64,000 bases of DNA from Alkalispirochaeta americana. Its GTDB lineage: Bacteria; Spirochaetota; Spirochaetia; DSM-27196; Alkalispirochaetaceae. The DNA lies in NCBI RefSeq assembly GCF_900156105.1, contig NZ_FTMS01000010.1, forward strand, positions 1 through 64,000, in the 5' to 3' direction. Under the pieces are notes generated by a model, which saw nothing but the letters and a program-made list of their open reading frames with translations, was not told the origin of the DNA and ran no database searches. This document shows, piece after piece, positions 1 through 8,192 of the stretch. Positions within the stretch are counted from its first letter, which is position 1. The number at the start of each line of letters is the position of its first letter. Made by a program: the position numbers and the translations under genes.

Positions 1-116
1 TCCCGCGCGGTGTGCTTCCCCTTCTGGTGCTGCTGTTCTATCCGCGCTTCCCCGCCGCCAAGGCGGACCTGCTCCCGGATCGTCTTCATATGCTGGATCG
101 CTTCTCGGTTTCCCAC
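1..116 (-). CDS. Acyl-CoA carboxylase, carboxyltransferase (beta) subunit, N-terminus only
   Basis: Partial gene running off the left edge; only the first 38 codons are present. The reverse strand reads MGNREAIQHMKTIREQV, then a segment containing LGGGEARIEQQHQKGKHTAR. This matches the conserved N-terminus of propionyl/methylmalonyl-CoA carboxyltransferase subunits (PccB/MmdA family, usual form LGGG..RI..QH..GKLTARER). The start is GTG at 116-114, with AAGGAG eight bases upstream at 130-125. The family transfers carboxyl from biotin to an acyl-CoA, or in MmdA drives a Na+ pump by decarboxylation. The N-terminus cannot separate these roles. It is divergent from the AllH gene, with a shared control region at 117-407. 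Confidence 0.75.
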   Translation of the reverse strand, partial: MGNREAIQHMKTIREQVRLGGGEARIEQQHQKGKHTAR

Positions 117-313
117 TGTCTTCACTCCTTGCCTATCTTCACGGATCTTACATACCTTACTCTTCACGGGAACAGAACTACCGCAAGACCGTTTGCCCGG
201 TTGCCGATAGCCCGGCAGCTCCATCGTTACTGTACTGCTTGATATAAACTGCCACGGTACGCCCTGACTGCGCTCCTGTCAAGCTATGATAGTTCCTGCG
301 ATGCTTCCTGTAT

Positions 314-342
314 AATGTATCCTTGGGCCGGCTCCGATTCAA
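314..342 (-). promoter_or_regulatory. Candidate sigma70 promoter for the acyl-CoA carboxylase gene
   Basis: On the reverse strand, TTGAAT (342-337), a 17-base spacer and TACATT (319-314). This gives a leader of roughly 190 bases before the GTG at 116. Identified by hexamer match only. Confidence 0.35.
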
Positions 343-383
343 CGGCAACGGCCTTTTCCCGATGACTTTTTCCAGTCTTCCGG

Positions 384-389
384 TATAAT
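384..389 (+). promoter_or_regulatory. -10 box of the ureide/oxamate block
   Basis: Perfect TATAAT 18 bases before the AllH start codon, with a poor -35 (GATGAC around 361-366). A second TATAAT lies at 311-316. The 291-base gap between the divergent genes (117-407) holds these boxes; I see no clear operator repeat in it. Confidence 0.4.
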
Positions 390-407
390 ACTCCAAAGGT
401 GGGAAAA

Positions 408-1385
408 ATGCTCTATCCCGTGCCTCCAGAGGAGGCTCCCCGGGCGGTGCCGGGAGCGCTCGTGCCCGATCATTTTTCCGGCACCATCCGGGGGCGCCAT
501 CGGGGCGTGGCGAACATTGAACTCCGGGACCACTGGGGGCCCTATTTCATCTCCCTCGTTGCAGATCCCCGGGATCGAACCGCCTTCGCGGTGCTCCTCC
601 CCGGCGAAGCAACATCCCTGCTGGAGCAACTTCGGCCCGGCGAAGTCCTCTCGGGGTCTCCCCGGGGGCTGACCCCGGAAGGATCCACCTCCACGGCCCT
701 GATTCTGCGCTATCCCTCGATCCAGGACGATTCGCCCCGGTACCAGGGATTTCTGGACCTCTCCGCTGAAGACCGGGCCACCATCACCAGCAGAACAACC
801 CGGGAAAAGCTCCTTGACATTCTCCTGAAGGAACCCCGCTTGCATCGGGGATTCCTGCCGCTTCTCTTTTCTCCCGCTCTCATCCCCCGGGACGATCCAT
901 TCCTTCGGCAGGCAGAGCGAACTCTGGCACCCCTTCGCCTCCCGGAACTGCACGGTCTGCCCCGTCTGGTGGGGCTTGGTCCGGGCTTTACTCCAGCGGG
1001 TGACGATTTTCTGGCAGGAACACTGATGGCACTGGATATCATTCCCCGGGCGGTCCCGGAACCCCGGGCGGTCCCGGAACCCCGGGCGGTCCCGGAAGCA
1101 GATCTCCGGGAGGGTCTCCTTCACGAGATCCGGCAGGCTCTCTCCAGAACCACCACCGGCGGTGCCACCCTGCTCCGGCTCTCTTTGGAAAGCCGCCCCC
1201 CCGCCTTTGCCCATGATATCTGCCACAGCCTGGCCGATGACCACAAAGGGCCCCACGAACGGGCCAAAGAGGCTATAGATATCGCTGATAGCCACGGAAA
1301 TAGCTCGGGATTGGATTTTCTTGCGGGTTTTGTATGGCTCCTTCAAAGGCATCAGGGATTTGACAGGGAGCAGAACTGGGTGTAG
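408..1385 (+). CDS. DUF2877 / AllH-like protein (oxamate carbamoyltransferase component)
   Basis: About 325 residues. The key family motif GLGPGFTPAGDDFLAGTL is present about two thirds in. DUF2877 proteins (E. coli YlbF/AllH) work with FdrA (AllF) and AllG; the three have been linked to oxamate transcarbamylase, which splits oxalurate into oxamate and carbamoyl phosphate. Here AllH precedes FdrA and AllG in one rightward operon. ATG at 408 is preferred over an in-frame GTG at 399 because AAAGGTGGG sits just upstream of it. Oddity: straight after the GGDD-type motif there are three perfect 18-bp copies encoding RAVPEP, which lengthen a loop. No carbamate kinase is visible nearby. Confidence 0.8.
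   Translation: MLYPVPPEEAPRAVPGALVPDHFSGTIRGRHRGVANIELRDHWGPYFISLVADPRDRTAFAVLLPGEATSLLEQLRPGEVLSGSPRGLTPEGSTSTALILRYPSIQDDSPRYQGFLDLSAEDRATITSRTTREKLLDILLKEPRLHRGFLPLLFSPALIPRDDPFLRQAERTLAPLRLPELHGLPRLVGLGPGFTPAGDDFLAGTLMALDIIPRAVPEPRAVPEPRAVPEADLREGLLHEIRQALSRTTTGGATLLRLSLESRPPAFAHDICHSLADDHKGPHERAKEAIDIADSHGNSSGLDFLAGFVWLLQRHQGFDREQNWV
1044..1097 (+). repeat. 18-bp tandem repeat, three perfect copies, inside AllH
   Basis: Unit ccccgggcggtcccggaa at 1044-1061, 1062-1079 and 1080-1097. It encodes (RAVPEP)n in frame, so copy-number change would keep the frame. Confidence 0.95.
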
Positions 1386-1468
1386 CGTTTACATCTTCGA
1401 ACGGAGGGTATGATACGGAACCAGCAGGGACCCCAATCACACCATACAGATTGAAAGAGAGGCCTGAC

Positions 1469-3028
1469 GTGAAGCGAATCATCCTGCGGAAGGATTCGTA
1501 CTACGATTCGGTATTTCTGATGCTGATCAGTACGGACGTAAAAAAACTGGACGGAATCACCGATGCGGTGGTCGCCATGGGAACGGAGATGAACCTGGGA
1601 CTCCTCCAGGACATGGGCATGAGCGGGCCCGAGCTGGCCAAGGCTGGCCCCAACGACTTGATTATATCCCTGGAGGGAAGCTCCGAGGAAGCCGTAGCAG
1701 CCGCCGAAAAAGCGGTGGACGGACTCCTTACCAAAAAAGCTTCCTCCGGGGTGGACGCCACCTACCGGCACGCCAGCAGCGACGCTGCCTACGAAGCCGA
1801 CCCCGACTCGAACCTGGTGATCATCTCCGTGCCCGGAGCCCACGCTCCACGGGAGGTCAGAAAAGCCCTCAAGGCGGGCAAGCACGTAATGCTCTTCTCG
1901 GACAACGTCTCCCTGGAGGAGGAGGTCAAACTGAAGACCCTGGCCCGCGAGAAGGGGCTCCTTCTGATGGGTCCTGACTGCGGCACGGCCATCATCAACG
2001 GAAAACCCCTCTGCTTTGCCAACGTGGTCGCTCCCGGTCCAATCGGGGTGGTCTCCGCCGCCGGAACGGGCCTTCAGGAGGTAACGACCCTGATCTCCCG
2101 CGCCGGAGGAGGCATATCCCAGGCGATCGGTACGGGCGGACGAGATCTGAAAAGCGAAAAGGTGAACGGCTCCACGACGCTCATGGCCATTGAGGCGCTG
2201 GCGGAAGACCCCAAAACCAGGGTCATTGTGGTCATCTCCAAGCCCCCGGCCCCAAAGGTAGCCGATCGGGTAATCCAGGCGCTGAAAAAAACGGGAAAAC
2301 CCGCCGTGATCCATCTGATCGGGCTGCCCGGGGAATCGTCCCAGGACAATCTCCACTACGCGGCAAACCTTGAGGAAACAGCCCGCAAGGCCGTGGCGAT
2401 CTCCCGGGGAGAATCCTGGTCCCCCTCGGTCTTTGACGAGGACGAGAAGGAGATCGATGCCCTGGTGGAGAGGGAAACCTCGGCCGTTTCCAGCAGTCAA
2501 CGCTATCTCAGGGGATATTTCACGGGAGGCACCCTCACCGATGAGGCGGTTTTCGGTCTCAACGACACCCTGGGCGGCATCTATTCTTTCGATCCCAGCG
2601 ATACAGCCTTTGCACTCAAAGATCCCCAGCGTTCGGAGAAACACACCATCGTGGATCTGGGCGAGGATGTCTTCACCGTGGGGCGGCCCCATCCCATGAT
2701 CGATCCATCCACACGGACCGACCGGATGCTCCGCGAGGCCGAGGACGAGGAGATCGCCCTGGTGCTGGTGGACTGTGTTATCGGTTACGGCAGTCATCCC
2801 GATCCGGCAGGGGCTCTGGCCCCGGCGATCGCTGCGATGCGCCAGGCTGCGGCAAAACGGGGCGGCTATCTTCCCGTTATCGCCAGCATCACGGGCACCG
2901 AGGAAGATTTCCAGAACATCGAATCCCAAAAGCGGGCCCTTACCGCAGCCGGTGCAGTGGTGATGCCCTCGAACTACCAGGCCGTCGAGCTTGCCCGGCG
3001 CATGATGGCCCTTCTGAAGACACGATAG
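1469..3028 (+). CDS. fdrA: FdrA / AllF acyl-CoA synthetase-like protein
   Basis: 519 residues from the GTG at 1469, which has GAGAGG six bases upstream; a further upstream TTG at 1451 has no ribosome site. FdrA proteins have the succinyl-CoA ligase fold. The Rossmann-like region with GVVSAAGTGLQEV and the later GYGSHPDPAGALAPAI segment are typical of the family. In E. coli FdrA (AllF) acts with AllG and AllH as oxamate transcarbamylase. Length is close to E. coli FdrA (about 555). The AllG start is 12 bases after the stop, so the two are probably cotranscribed. Role by family and context; substrate not proven. Confidence 0.85.
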   Translation: MKRIILRKDSYYDSVFLMLISTDVKKLDGITDAVVAMGTEMNLGLLQDMGMSGPELAKAGPNDLIISLEGSSEEAVAAAEKAVDGLLTKKASSGVDATYRHASSDAAYEADPDSNLVIISVPGAHAPREVRKALKAGKHVMLFSDNVSLEEEVKLKTLAREKGLLLMGPDCGTAIINGKPLCFANVVAPGPIGVVSAAGTGLQEVTTLISRAGGGISQAIGTGGRDLKSEKVNGSTTLMAIEALAEDPKTRVIVVISKPPAPKVADRVIQALKKTGKPAVIHLIGLPGESSQDNLHYAANLEETARKAVAISRGESWSPSVFDEDEKEIDALVERETSAVSSSQRYLRGYFTGGTLTDEAVFGLNDTLGGIYSFDPSDTAFALKDPQRSEKHTIVDLGEDVFTVGRPHPMIDPSTRTDRMLREAEDEEIALVLVDCVIGYGSHPDPAGALAPAIAAMRQAAAKRGGYLPVIASITGTEEDFQNIESQKRALTAAGAVVMPSNYQAVELARRMMALLKTR

Positions 3029-3040
3029 GAGCAGAGGATC

Positions 3041-4474
3041 ATGAGCAAAAACGCTATCACCGCCCTCTTTGGGCAGGACCTGCAGGTGGTAAACCTGGGA
3101 CTTGAGAGCTTTGGCGATACCCTCTCGCAATTGGGAACGCCCGTTACCTCGGTGGAATGGAAACCGCCCGCCGGAGGCGATCCCGAACTGGCAGTCCTCC
3201 TGGACCGGCTGGAAGAGGCCGAAGCGTCGGGAAAACTCAACCGGGCTGCGGCAAATCAGGAGGCGGTCACCCGAATCCTCAAGGGGAAACCCACCCTGGT
3301 GGGAATAGGCATCGCCAAAGACACCGTTCCGGGAATGCACAAAAAGCTTATCATGCACGCCGGACCACCCGTGGAATGGGAGGACATGGCAGGCCCCTTG
3401 CGGGGCGCCATCATCGGCGGGCTGATCTACGAGGGGCTGGCAAAAACCCCCGAAGAGGCAGAAAAACTGGCCGCCTCGGGAGAGATCACCTTCGATCCCT
3501 GCCACCACCACAACGCCGTGGGGCCCATGGCGGGGGTGACCACAGCCAGCATGCCTGTGTGGGTCATGGAGAACAGCACCTTCGGCAACCGCGCCTACTG
3601 CACCCTCAACGAGGGACTCGGCAAGGTCCTCCGCTACGGCGCCAACTCCAAGGAAGTAATCGACCGGTTGCGCTGGATGGAACAGGAACTGGCGCCGATC
3701 CTCAAAAAAGCCCTGGAACTCCACGGCCCCCTGGACATGAAGAACCTCATTGCCCAGGTTCTTCAGATGGGTGACGAGGGCCACAACCGCAACCGCGCGG
3801 GCACAAGCCTCTTCATCCGCGAGATGGCTCCCTACCTGGTGATGCTCGACGAGGAAAAAGAGAAACTGGCCAAGGTCTTCCGGTTCATGCACGAGAACGA
3901 CCACTTTTTCCTGAACCTCACCATGCCCGCTTCGAAGTGCACCGTCGACGCCGCTGCGGGGATCGAGGGAAGCTCCCTGGTCTACACCATGGCCCGAAAC
4001 GGGACAGAGTTCGGCATTCGCCTGGCGGGCCTGCCCGACCGCTGGTTCACAGGCCCCGCGTCTGTGGTGGACGGACTCTATCTGCCGGGCTTCTCAGCCG
4101 ACGATGCCGCCCGGGACGTGGGTGATTCGGTGATCACCGAGACCTGTGGTATCGGAGGGTTCGCCATGGCGGCAGCTCCGGCGATCGTCAAGTTTGTGGG
4201 TGGTTCGCCCGCCGATGCGGTGAACTTCACCCGCAAGATGTACGAGATCACCCTGGCCGAGAACGATACCTACCAGATTCCCGCCATGGACTTTCGGGGA
4301 ACCCCCACAGGAATCGATGTGGTGAAAGTGGTAGAGCACGGTGTCCTGCCGGCGATCAATACCGGTATCGCCCATAAGGACCCGGGCGTGGGAATGGTTG
4401 GCGCAGGGCTGGTAAAGCCTCCCGAGAAGGCCTTTCGGGACGCTTTTGCCGCTTTTGCAGAAAAATACACCTGA
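3041..4474 (+). CDS. DUF1116 / AllG (YlbE-like) protein
   Basis: 477 residues, the usual size of the DUF1116 family (E. coli YlbE/AllG). Recognisable segments include ITFDPCHHHNAVGPMAGVTT, GDEGHNRNRAGTSLFIREM and NDTYQIPAMDFRGTPTGID. The family is almost always encoded next to FdrA, as here, and forms part of oxamate transcarbamylase. Start ATG at 3041 with an AGAGG-like ribosome site. The gene sits between fdrA and the cyclase-family hydrolase and is followed by a strong hairpin (4480-4521). Confidence 0.85.
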   Translation: MSKNAITALFGQDLQVVNLGLESFGDTLSQLGTPVTSVEWKPPAGGDPELAVLLDRLEEAEASGKLNRAAANQEAVTRILKGKPTLVGIGIAKDTVPGMHKKLIMHAGPPVEWEDMAGPLRGAIIGGLIYEGLAKTPEEAEKLAASGEITFDPCHHHNAVGPMAGVTTASMPVWVMENSTFGNRAYCTLNEGLGKVLRYGANSKEVIDRLRWMEQELAPILKKALELHGPLDMKNLIAQVLQMGDEGHNRNRAGTSLFIREMAPYLVMLDEEKEKLAKVFRFMHENDHFFLNLTMPASKCTVDAAAGIEGSSLVYTMARNGTEFGIRLAGLPDRWFTGPASVVDGLYLPGFSADDAARDVGDSVITETCGIGGFAMAAAPAIVKFVGGSPADAVNFTRKMYEITLAENDTYQIPAMDFRGTPTGIDVVKVVEHGVLPAINTGIAHKDPGVGMVGAGLVKPPEKAFRDAFAAFAEKYT

Positions 4475-4479
4475 AAATG

Positions 4480-4521
4480 TTCCTGAAGGCCCGGGGTGCC
4501 CCGGAGCCCGGGCTTCAGGAA
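4480..4521 (+). other. Strong intercistronic hairpin between AllG and cyclase genes
   Basis: TTCCTGAA-GCCCGGG pairs with CCCGGGC-TTCAGGAA (about 15 bp with a one-base bulge). There is no T-tract, so it is more likely an mRNA processing or stability element than a terminator. The cyclase start follows 38 bases later. Confidence 0.7.
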
Positions 4522-4558
4522 AGAGACCGCAGGAACACCAAGACGGAAGGAGAACGGT

Positions 4559-5452
4559 ATGAAGGACATGAAGGTAATTGATCTGAGCATCCCCCTGGGG
4601 ATTGGAACTCCTCCCTGGCCCACCTATGAGCCCCTGGAGGTGAAATACTTCAAACGCCTTGCCCCCAATGGAGCAAACGGCCAGCTGGTGACCCACTCGA
4701 ACCACATTGGAACTCACCTGGATGGGGAGATCCACTTCTACACCCCCGGGAAGGATATCGCCAGTCTGGACATGGACTTTCTCGTCCATGAAGGCGTCAT
4801 CGTGGATCTCTCGGACGTTGCCGGTGAATACGACGTGTATACATCCCAGATGATCGAGGATCGTGTTGAGGTAAAAGAGGGAGACATCCTGATCATCTCC
4901 ACCGGATACCACCAGTACAGCTGGGATCAGCCCACGGCCGACGAGGTAACCTATATGGTGAAGCACCCCGGGCCGGACCGGGAGTTTGCCGAGTGGGCCA
5001 AGAAGAAAAAGCTCCGCTGGATCGGCGTGGACTGCGGAAGCGCCGACCACCCCATGAACACCAAGATCCGCGACTGGATGCCCCGGAACGCCGCCGAGTG
5101 CGACGCTCACTTCAAGAAAAAATACGGCAAGGGCCTGACCGAGGTCTTCACCGACGACAAGTATCAGCTGATGCACCTGGAGATGTTCCCCCACGGGATC
5201 GTTCACGCCGAGTGCATAGGCGGGGATATCGACCTGCTTCTGAACCAGCGGGTGACGATCGGATGTTTCCCCTGGCGTTTCGTGGACGGCGAGTCCAGCA
5301 TCGCCCGGATCGTGGCCTTTGTGGACGAAGCGCAGTATGAGGAGCTGATGGAGAAAAAATCACGCTGCGAGCTCACCAAGTTCGGCGATGTGGCGCGTGC
5401 AAAAAATCAGTGGCTCCTTGACGAAGCCCGACAGCGGGCCCGCAAAAGCTGA
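4559..5452 (+). CDS. Cyclase-family metal-dependent hydrolase (kynurenine formamidase/isatin hydrolase fold)
   Basis: 297 residues from ATG 4559, with AAGGAG six bases upstream. The metal-binding signature HxGTHxD is present in SNHIGTHLDGEIHFYTPG, followed by FLVHEGVIVDLSDV. Pfam 'cyclase' proteins (PF04199) are Mn/Zn hydrolases that open amide or lactam rings, for example isatin hydrolase and kynurenine formamidase. Its place between the AllFGH genes and a CoA-transferase suggests opening of a cyclic or amide intermediate in the same pathway; the substrate is unknown. The gene is followed by a clear rho-independent terminator. Confidence 0.85.
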   Translation: MKDMKVIDLSIPLGIGTPPWPTYEPLEVKYFKRLAPNGANGQLVTHSNHIGTHLDGEIHFYTPGKDIASLDMDFLVHEGVIVDLSDVAGEYDVYTSQMIEDRVEVKEGDILIISTGYHQYSWDQPTADEVTYMVKHPGPDREFAEWAKKKKLRWIGVDCGSADHPMNTKIRDWMPRNAAECDAHFKKKYGKGLTEVFTDDKYQLMHLEMFPHGIVHAECIGGDIDLLLNQRVTIGCFPWRFVDGESSIARIVAFVDEAQYEELMEKKSRCELTKFGDVARAKNQWLLDEARQRARKS

Positions 5453-5482
5453 TCAGCAGGTTGGCCCGGGGCCAGCCGCAGT

Positions 5483-5512
5483 ACCGGGGGAGCGATCCCC
5501 CGGTTTTTTTTT
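5483..5512 (+). terminator. Rho-independent terminator after the cyclase gene
   Basis: CCGGGGG (5484-5490), loop AGCGAT, CCCCCGG (5497-5503), then nine T (5504-5512). It splits the catabolic block into two units, or acts as an attenuator before the CoA-transferase, whose start is only 48 bases on. Confidence 0.9.
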
Positions 5513-5539
5513 GCCCCCACACAGAAACGGGTGTACACT
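5511..5539 (+). promoter_or_regulatory. Possible promoter for the CoA-transferase/amidase pair
   Basis: TTGCCC (5511-5516), 17 bases, TACACT (5534-5539). It overlaps the tail of the terminator and would restart transcription 14 or so bases before the AGGAGGA ribosome site. Hexamer match only. Confidence 0.3.
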
Positions 5540-5559
5540 TGCTCCAGGAGGACCCAACC

Positions 5560-6753
5560 ATGAAAAGCAGCAAACCCTTGGAAGGCCTGAAGGTTCTGGA
5601 TATGACCAGGGTATTGGCCGGCCCCTACGCCACGATGATCCTCTCCGATCTTGGAGCGGAGGTGCTGAAGGTGGAAATGCCCGGCACAGGCGATGATTCC
5701 CGCCATTTCGGGCCTTTCAAAAACGGGAGAAGCCTCTACTTTCTCAGCATCAACCGGGGCAAGCACTCCATGACCCTCAACCTGAAGACCGACGAGGGAA
5801 AGGACATCCTGCGCAAACTGGTTGCCCGCTACGACATGGTGGTAGAAAACTTCCGCCCCGGCGTCATGGAAAAACTCGGGTTGGGCTACGAGGAACTGAA
5901 AAAGATAAATCCCGGACTGATCTACGCGGCTGCCTCGGGCTACGGCCACTCCGGCCCGGAGAGCAAAAAACCTGCCTACGATATCCTGGCCCAGGCCGAG
6001 GGCGGCCTCATGGGGATCACGGGCTGGCCGGGAGAAGCTCCGGTTCGGGTGGGGTGCTCCATCGGCGATATCACGGCGGGTCTCTTTGCCTCGATCGGCA
6101 TTCTGGCAGCGCTCCACCAGCGGAACGCCACCGGGCTGGGGCAAAAGATCGACGTGGCCATGCTGGATTGCCAGGTGGCGATCCTGGAAAACGCCCTGGC
6201 CCGGTATCAGGCCACTGGAGAAAACCCGGAACCCCTGGGAAATCGCCATCCCACAATCACCCCTTTCCAGGCCTACCAGGCAAAAGACGACTGGTTCGTA
6301 GTGGCCATGGGGAACGACAACCTCTGGAAGACCTTCTGTACCGCCACAGAACGACCGGACCTGGCCGAAGATCCCCGGTTCGCCACCAATCCGGCCCGAA
6401 CCGAGAACCTGGAGGCACTGAATGCTCTCATGGACCCCCTCATGGCAGAGCGGACCGTTCAGGAGTGGTCGGAACTCTTCTCCGAGGTGGGCATTCCCCA
6501 CGCCCGGATCAACAAGGTAGAGCAGATCATGAAGAGCCCCCAGGTGATCGCCCGGAACATGCTCGCCTCCGTGGAGGATTCCCTGGCGGGGACAGTCCAG
6601 GTGGCGGGAAACCCCGTCAAAATGAGCGGTTTCGAGGACTCCACCGAGCGGCCGCCCCTCCCCGAACTGGGAGAGCACACCCGGGACGTTCTCACCGGAT
6701 TGGGCTACAGCCAGGAGGCAATCCAGGCCCTCCAGGACCAGGGGGTTATCTGA
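5560..6753 (+). CDS. Family III CoA-transferase (CaiB/BaiF type)
   Basis: 397 residues. Start ATG 5560 has a strong AGGAGGA seven bases upstream. The N-terminus GLKVLDMTRVLAGPYATMI is typical of class III CoA-transferases. The catalytic aspartate is in GCSIGDITAG (Asp about 170, matching Asp169 of formyl-CoA transferase), and HPTITPFQAY lies in the second domain. These enzymes move CoA between carboxylic acids via an aspartyl-CoA thioester. The family includes formyl/oxalate CoA-transferases, which would suit an oxamate-to-oxalate route, but the acid cannot be read from sequence. The stop abuts the amidase ATG, implying translational coupling. Confidence 0.88.
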   Translation: MKSSKPLEGLKVLDMTRVLAGPYATMILSDLGAEVLKVEMPGTGDDSRHFGPFKNGRSLYFLSINRGKHSMTLNLKTDEGKDILRKLVARYDMVVENFRPGVMEKLGLGYEELKKINPGLIYAAASGYGHSGPESKKPAYDILAQAEGGLMGITGWPGEAPVRVGCSIGDITAGLFASIGILAALHQRNATGLGQKIDVAMLDCQVAILENALARYQATGENPEPLGNRHPTITPFQAYQAKDDWFVVAMGNDNLWKTFCTATERPDLAEDPRFATNPARTENLEALNALMDPLMAERTVQEWSELFSEVGIPHARINKVEQIMKSPQVIARNMLASVEDSLAGTVQVAGNPVKMSGFEDSTERPPLPELGEHTRDVLTGLGYSQEAIQALQDQGVI

Positions 6754-8118
6754 ATGAAATACGTTGCCCCCCGGGACCCTGCGCGGCTTCTTTCGGTACT
6801 CCGCCGGGGCGAACGGCCCCTTTCGGTGGAAATAGAGACAATCCTGGACCGCCTGGACCGCTATGAGGAGACCTTGCAGACCCTCCTGCCCGATGAAAGC
6901 CCCCAGCAGCGACGGGATCGCCTTCTGGCCGAGGCCCGGGCACTGGAAGAGCGCTGGCCCCGGGCCGAAGAACGGCCGCCCCTCTTTGGTCTGGTGGTGG
7001 GCGTGAAAGATCTCTTCCACGCCCGAGGGTTTCCCACCCGGGCAGGCTCCCGGCTCCCGGCGGATACCTTCCGGGACGAGGAAACCCCCGATGCGGCGAG
7101 TCTGCAGCGGCTCCTGGACGCGGGCGCGCTGGTTCTGGGGAAAACGGTCACCACGGAGTTCGCTTATTTCGGGCCCGGACCGACCCGAAACCCCTGGAAC
7201 CCGGACCACACGCCGGGAGGATCATCAAGCGGTTCTGCCGCTGCCGTGGCAGCCGGATTCTGCCACCTGGCCCTGGGAACTCAAACGATCGGCTCAATCT
7301 CTCGCCCTGCGAGTTTCTGCGGGATAGCAGGATACAAGCCAAGCTACGATCGGATCAGCCCCGCCGGGGTGATTCCCTTCTCGCCCAGCGCTGATCACGT
7401 GGGTGTCCTGGCTCCCTCGGCACAGGCTTTGCGCCTGATCGCACCGGTTCTTACCCGCCACTGGAACGATCCGGAAGCACAAGCGCCCACAGCCCCTCCA
7501 AAGGATACCCTGCGCCACCGGCTGGGAACGGTTCTGGTCCCCGACGACGCCTACCTGGAACAGGCAGCTCCCGAGAGCCTGAAAGCCCTGGAAAGCCTCT
7601 GCGAGCGTCTTCAGGGAATCGGCGTTACCCTTCTTCGGGTGAAGGCCTTTCCCGATATCGAGGAGATCAACCGGGCCCACCAGGAAATGATCGCCGCCGA
7701 GTTTGCCCAGGTCCATGCCTCGTGGTTTGCCGAGCACCATCAGCTCTACCACCCCCGAAGCAAGGAGCTGGTAGAGCGGGGAATGGCCATACCCCAGGAC
7801 ACCTATGCCCGGGCCTGTGGCGGGCGACAGCAGATACGCGACCGGATACAGGAGACCCTGGACCGTCACGGGGCAACGCTCTGGCTCTCGCCAGCCGCTC
7901 CGGGAGAAGCCCCCCGGGGGATCGACTCCACGGGAAGCCCCCTGATGAACCTGCCCTGGACCTATGCGGGAGTTCCCACAGTGGCAATCCCCCTGACCAC
8001 CCTGCCCCACGGAACGGGGCCGGAGGGACTTCCCCTGGGAGTACAAGCCGCAGGACACTTCGGTGCCGACGAAGTACTCCTGAACCGGGCCGTTCAACTC
8101 GAAGAAGCGCTCCAGTAG
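6754..8118 (+). CDS. Amidase-signature hydrolase
   Basis: 454 residues. The Ser-cisSer-Lys triad of amidase-signature enzymes is visible: Lys in VVGVKDLFHARGFPTRAGS (about residue 87), the cis-Ser in GGSSSGSAAAVAAG (about 155), and the nucleophile Ser in TIGSISRPASFCGIAGYKPS (about 180). It resembles the amidase half of allophanate hydrolase (AtzF-like) and other small-amide hydrolases. ATG directly follows the CoA-transferase stop. In an oxamate pathway it could release ammonia from oxamate or a carbamoylated intermediate; that is inference. A terminator overlaps its stop codon. Confidence 0.85.
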   Translation: MKYVAPRDPARLLSVLRRGERPLSVEIETILDRLDRYEETLQTLLPDESPQQRRDRLLAEARALEERWPRAEERPPLFGLVVGVKDLFHARGFPTRAGSRLPADTFRDEETPDAASLQRLLDAGALVLGKTVTTEFAYFGPGPTRNPWNPDHTPGGSSSGSAAAVAAGFCHLALGTQTIGSISRPASFCGIAGYKPSYDRISPAGVIPFSPSADHVGVLAPSAQALRLIAPVLTRHWNDPEAQAPTAPPKDTLRHRLGTVLVPDDAYLEQAAPESLKALESLCERLQGIGVTLLRVKAFPDIEEINRAHQEMIAAEFAQVHASWFAEHHQLYHPRSKELVERGMAIPQDTYARACGGRQQIRDRIQETLDRHGATLWLSPAAPGEAPRGIDSTGSPLMNLPWTYAGVPTVAIPLTTLPHGTGPEGLPLGVQAAGHFGADEVLLNRAVQLEEALQ

Positions 8119-8130
8119 GAGCGCTTTTTT
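8106..8130 (+). terminator. Rho-independent terminator overlapping the amidase stop
   Basis: AGCGCTCC (8106-8113), loop AGTA, GGAGCGCT (8118-8125), ending in a six-T run (8125-8130). The stop codon lies in the loop/stem, so the terminator is built into the coding sequence. Confidence 0.9.
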
Positions 8131-8192
8131 CTCTGCCGGGGGTCTTCAAGGGTTAATGCGGACCCCCTCCCTGTGGTACCCTCTGGGCGTTT

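Noticed and set aside
1451-1468. TTG 1451 as the fdrA start
   Set aside because: It has no ribosome site; GTG 1469 has GAGAGG at proper spacing and gives the normal N-terminus MKRIILRKDSY.
1352-3904. 850-codon open frame on the reverse strand
   Set aside because: It is antisense to fdrA/AllG, shows no recognisable domain, and reflects GC-rich codon structure. The same applies to long antisense frames at 5407-7209, 10342-12291, 23264-25651, 27141-28922 and 56577-58307.
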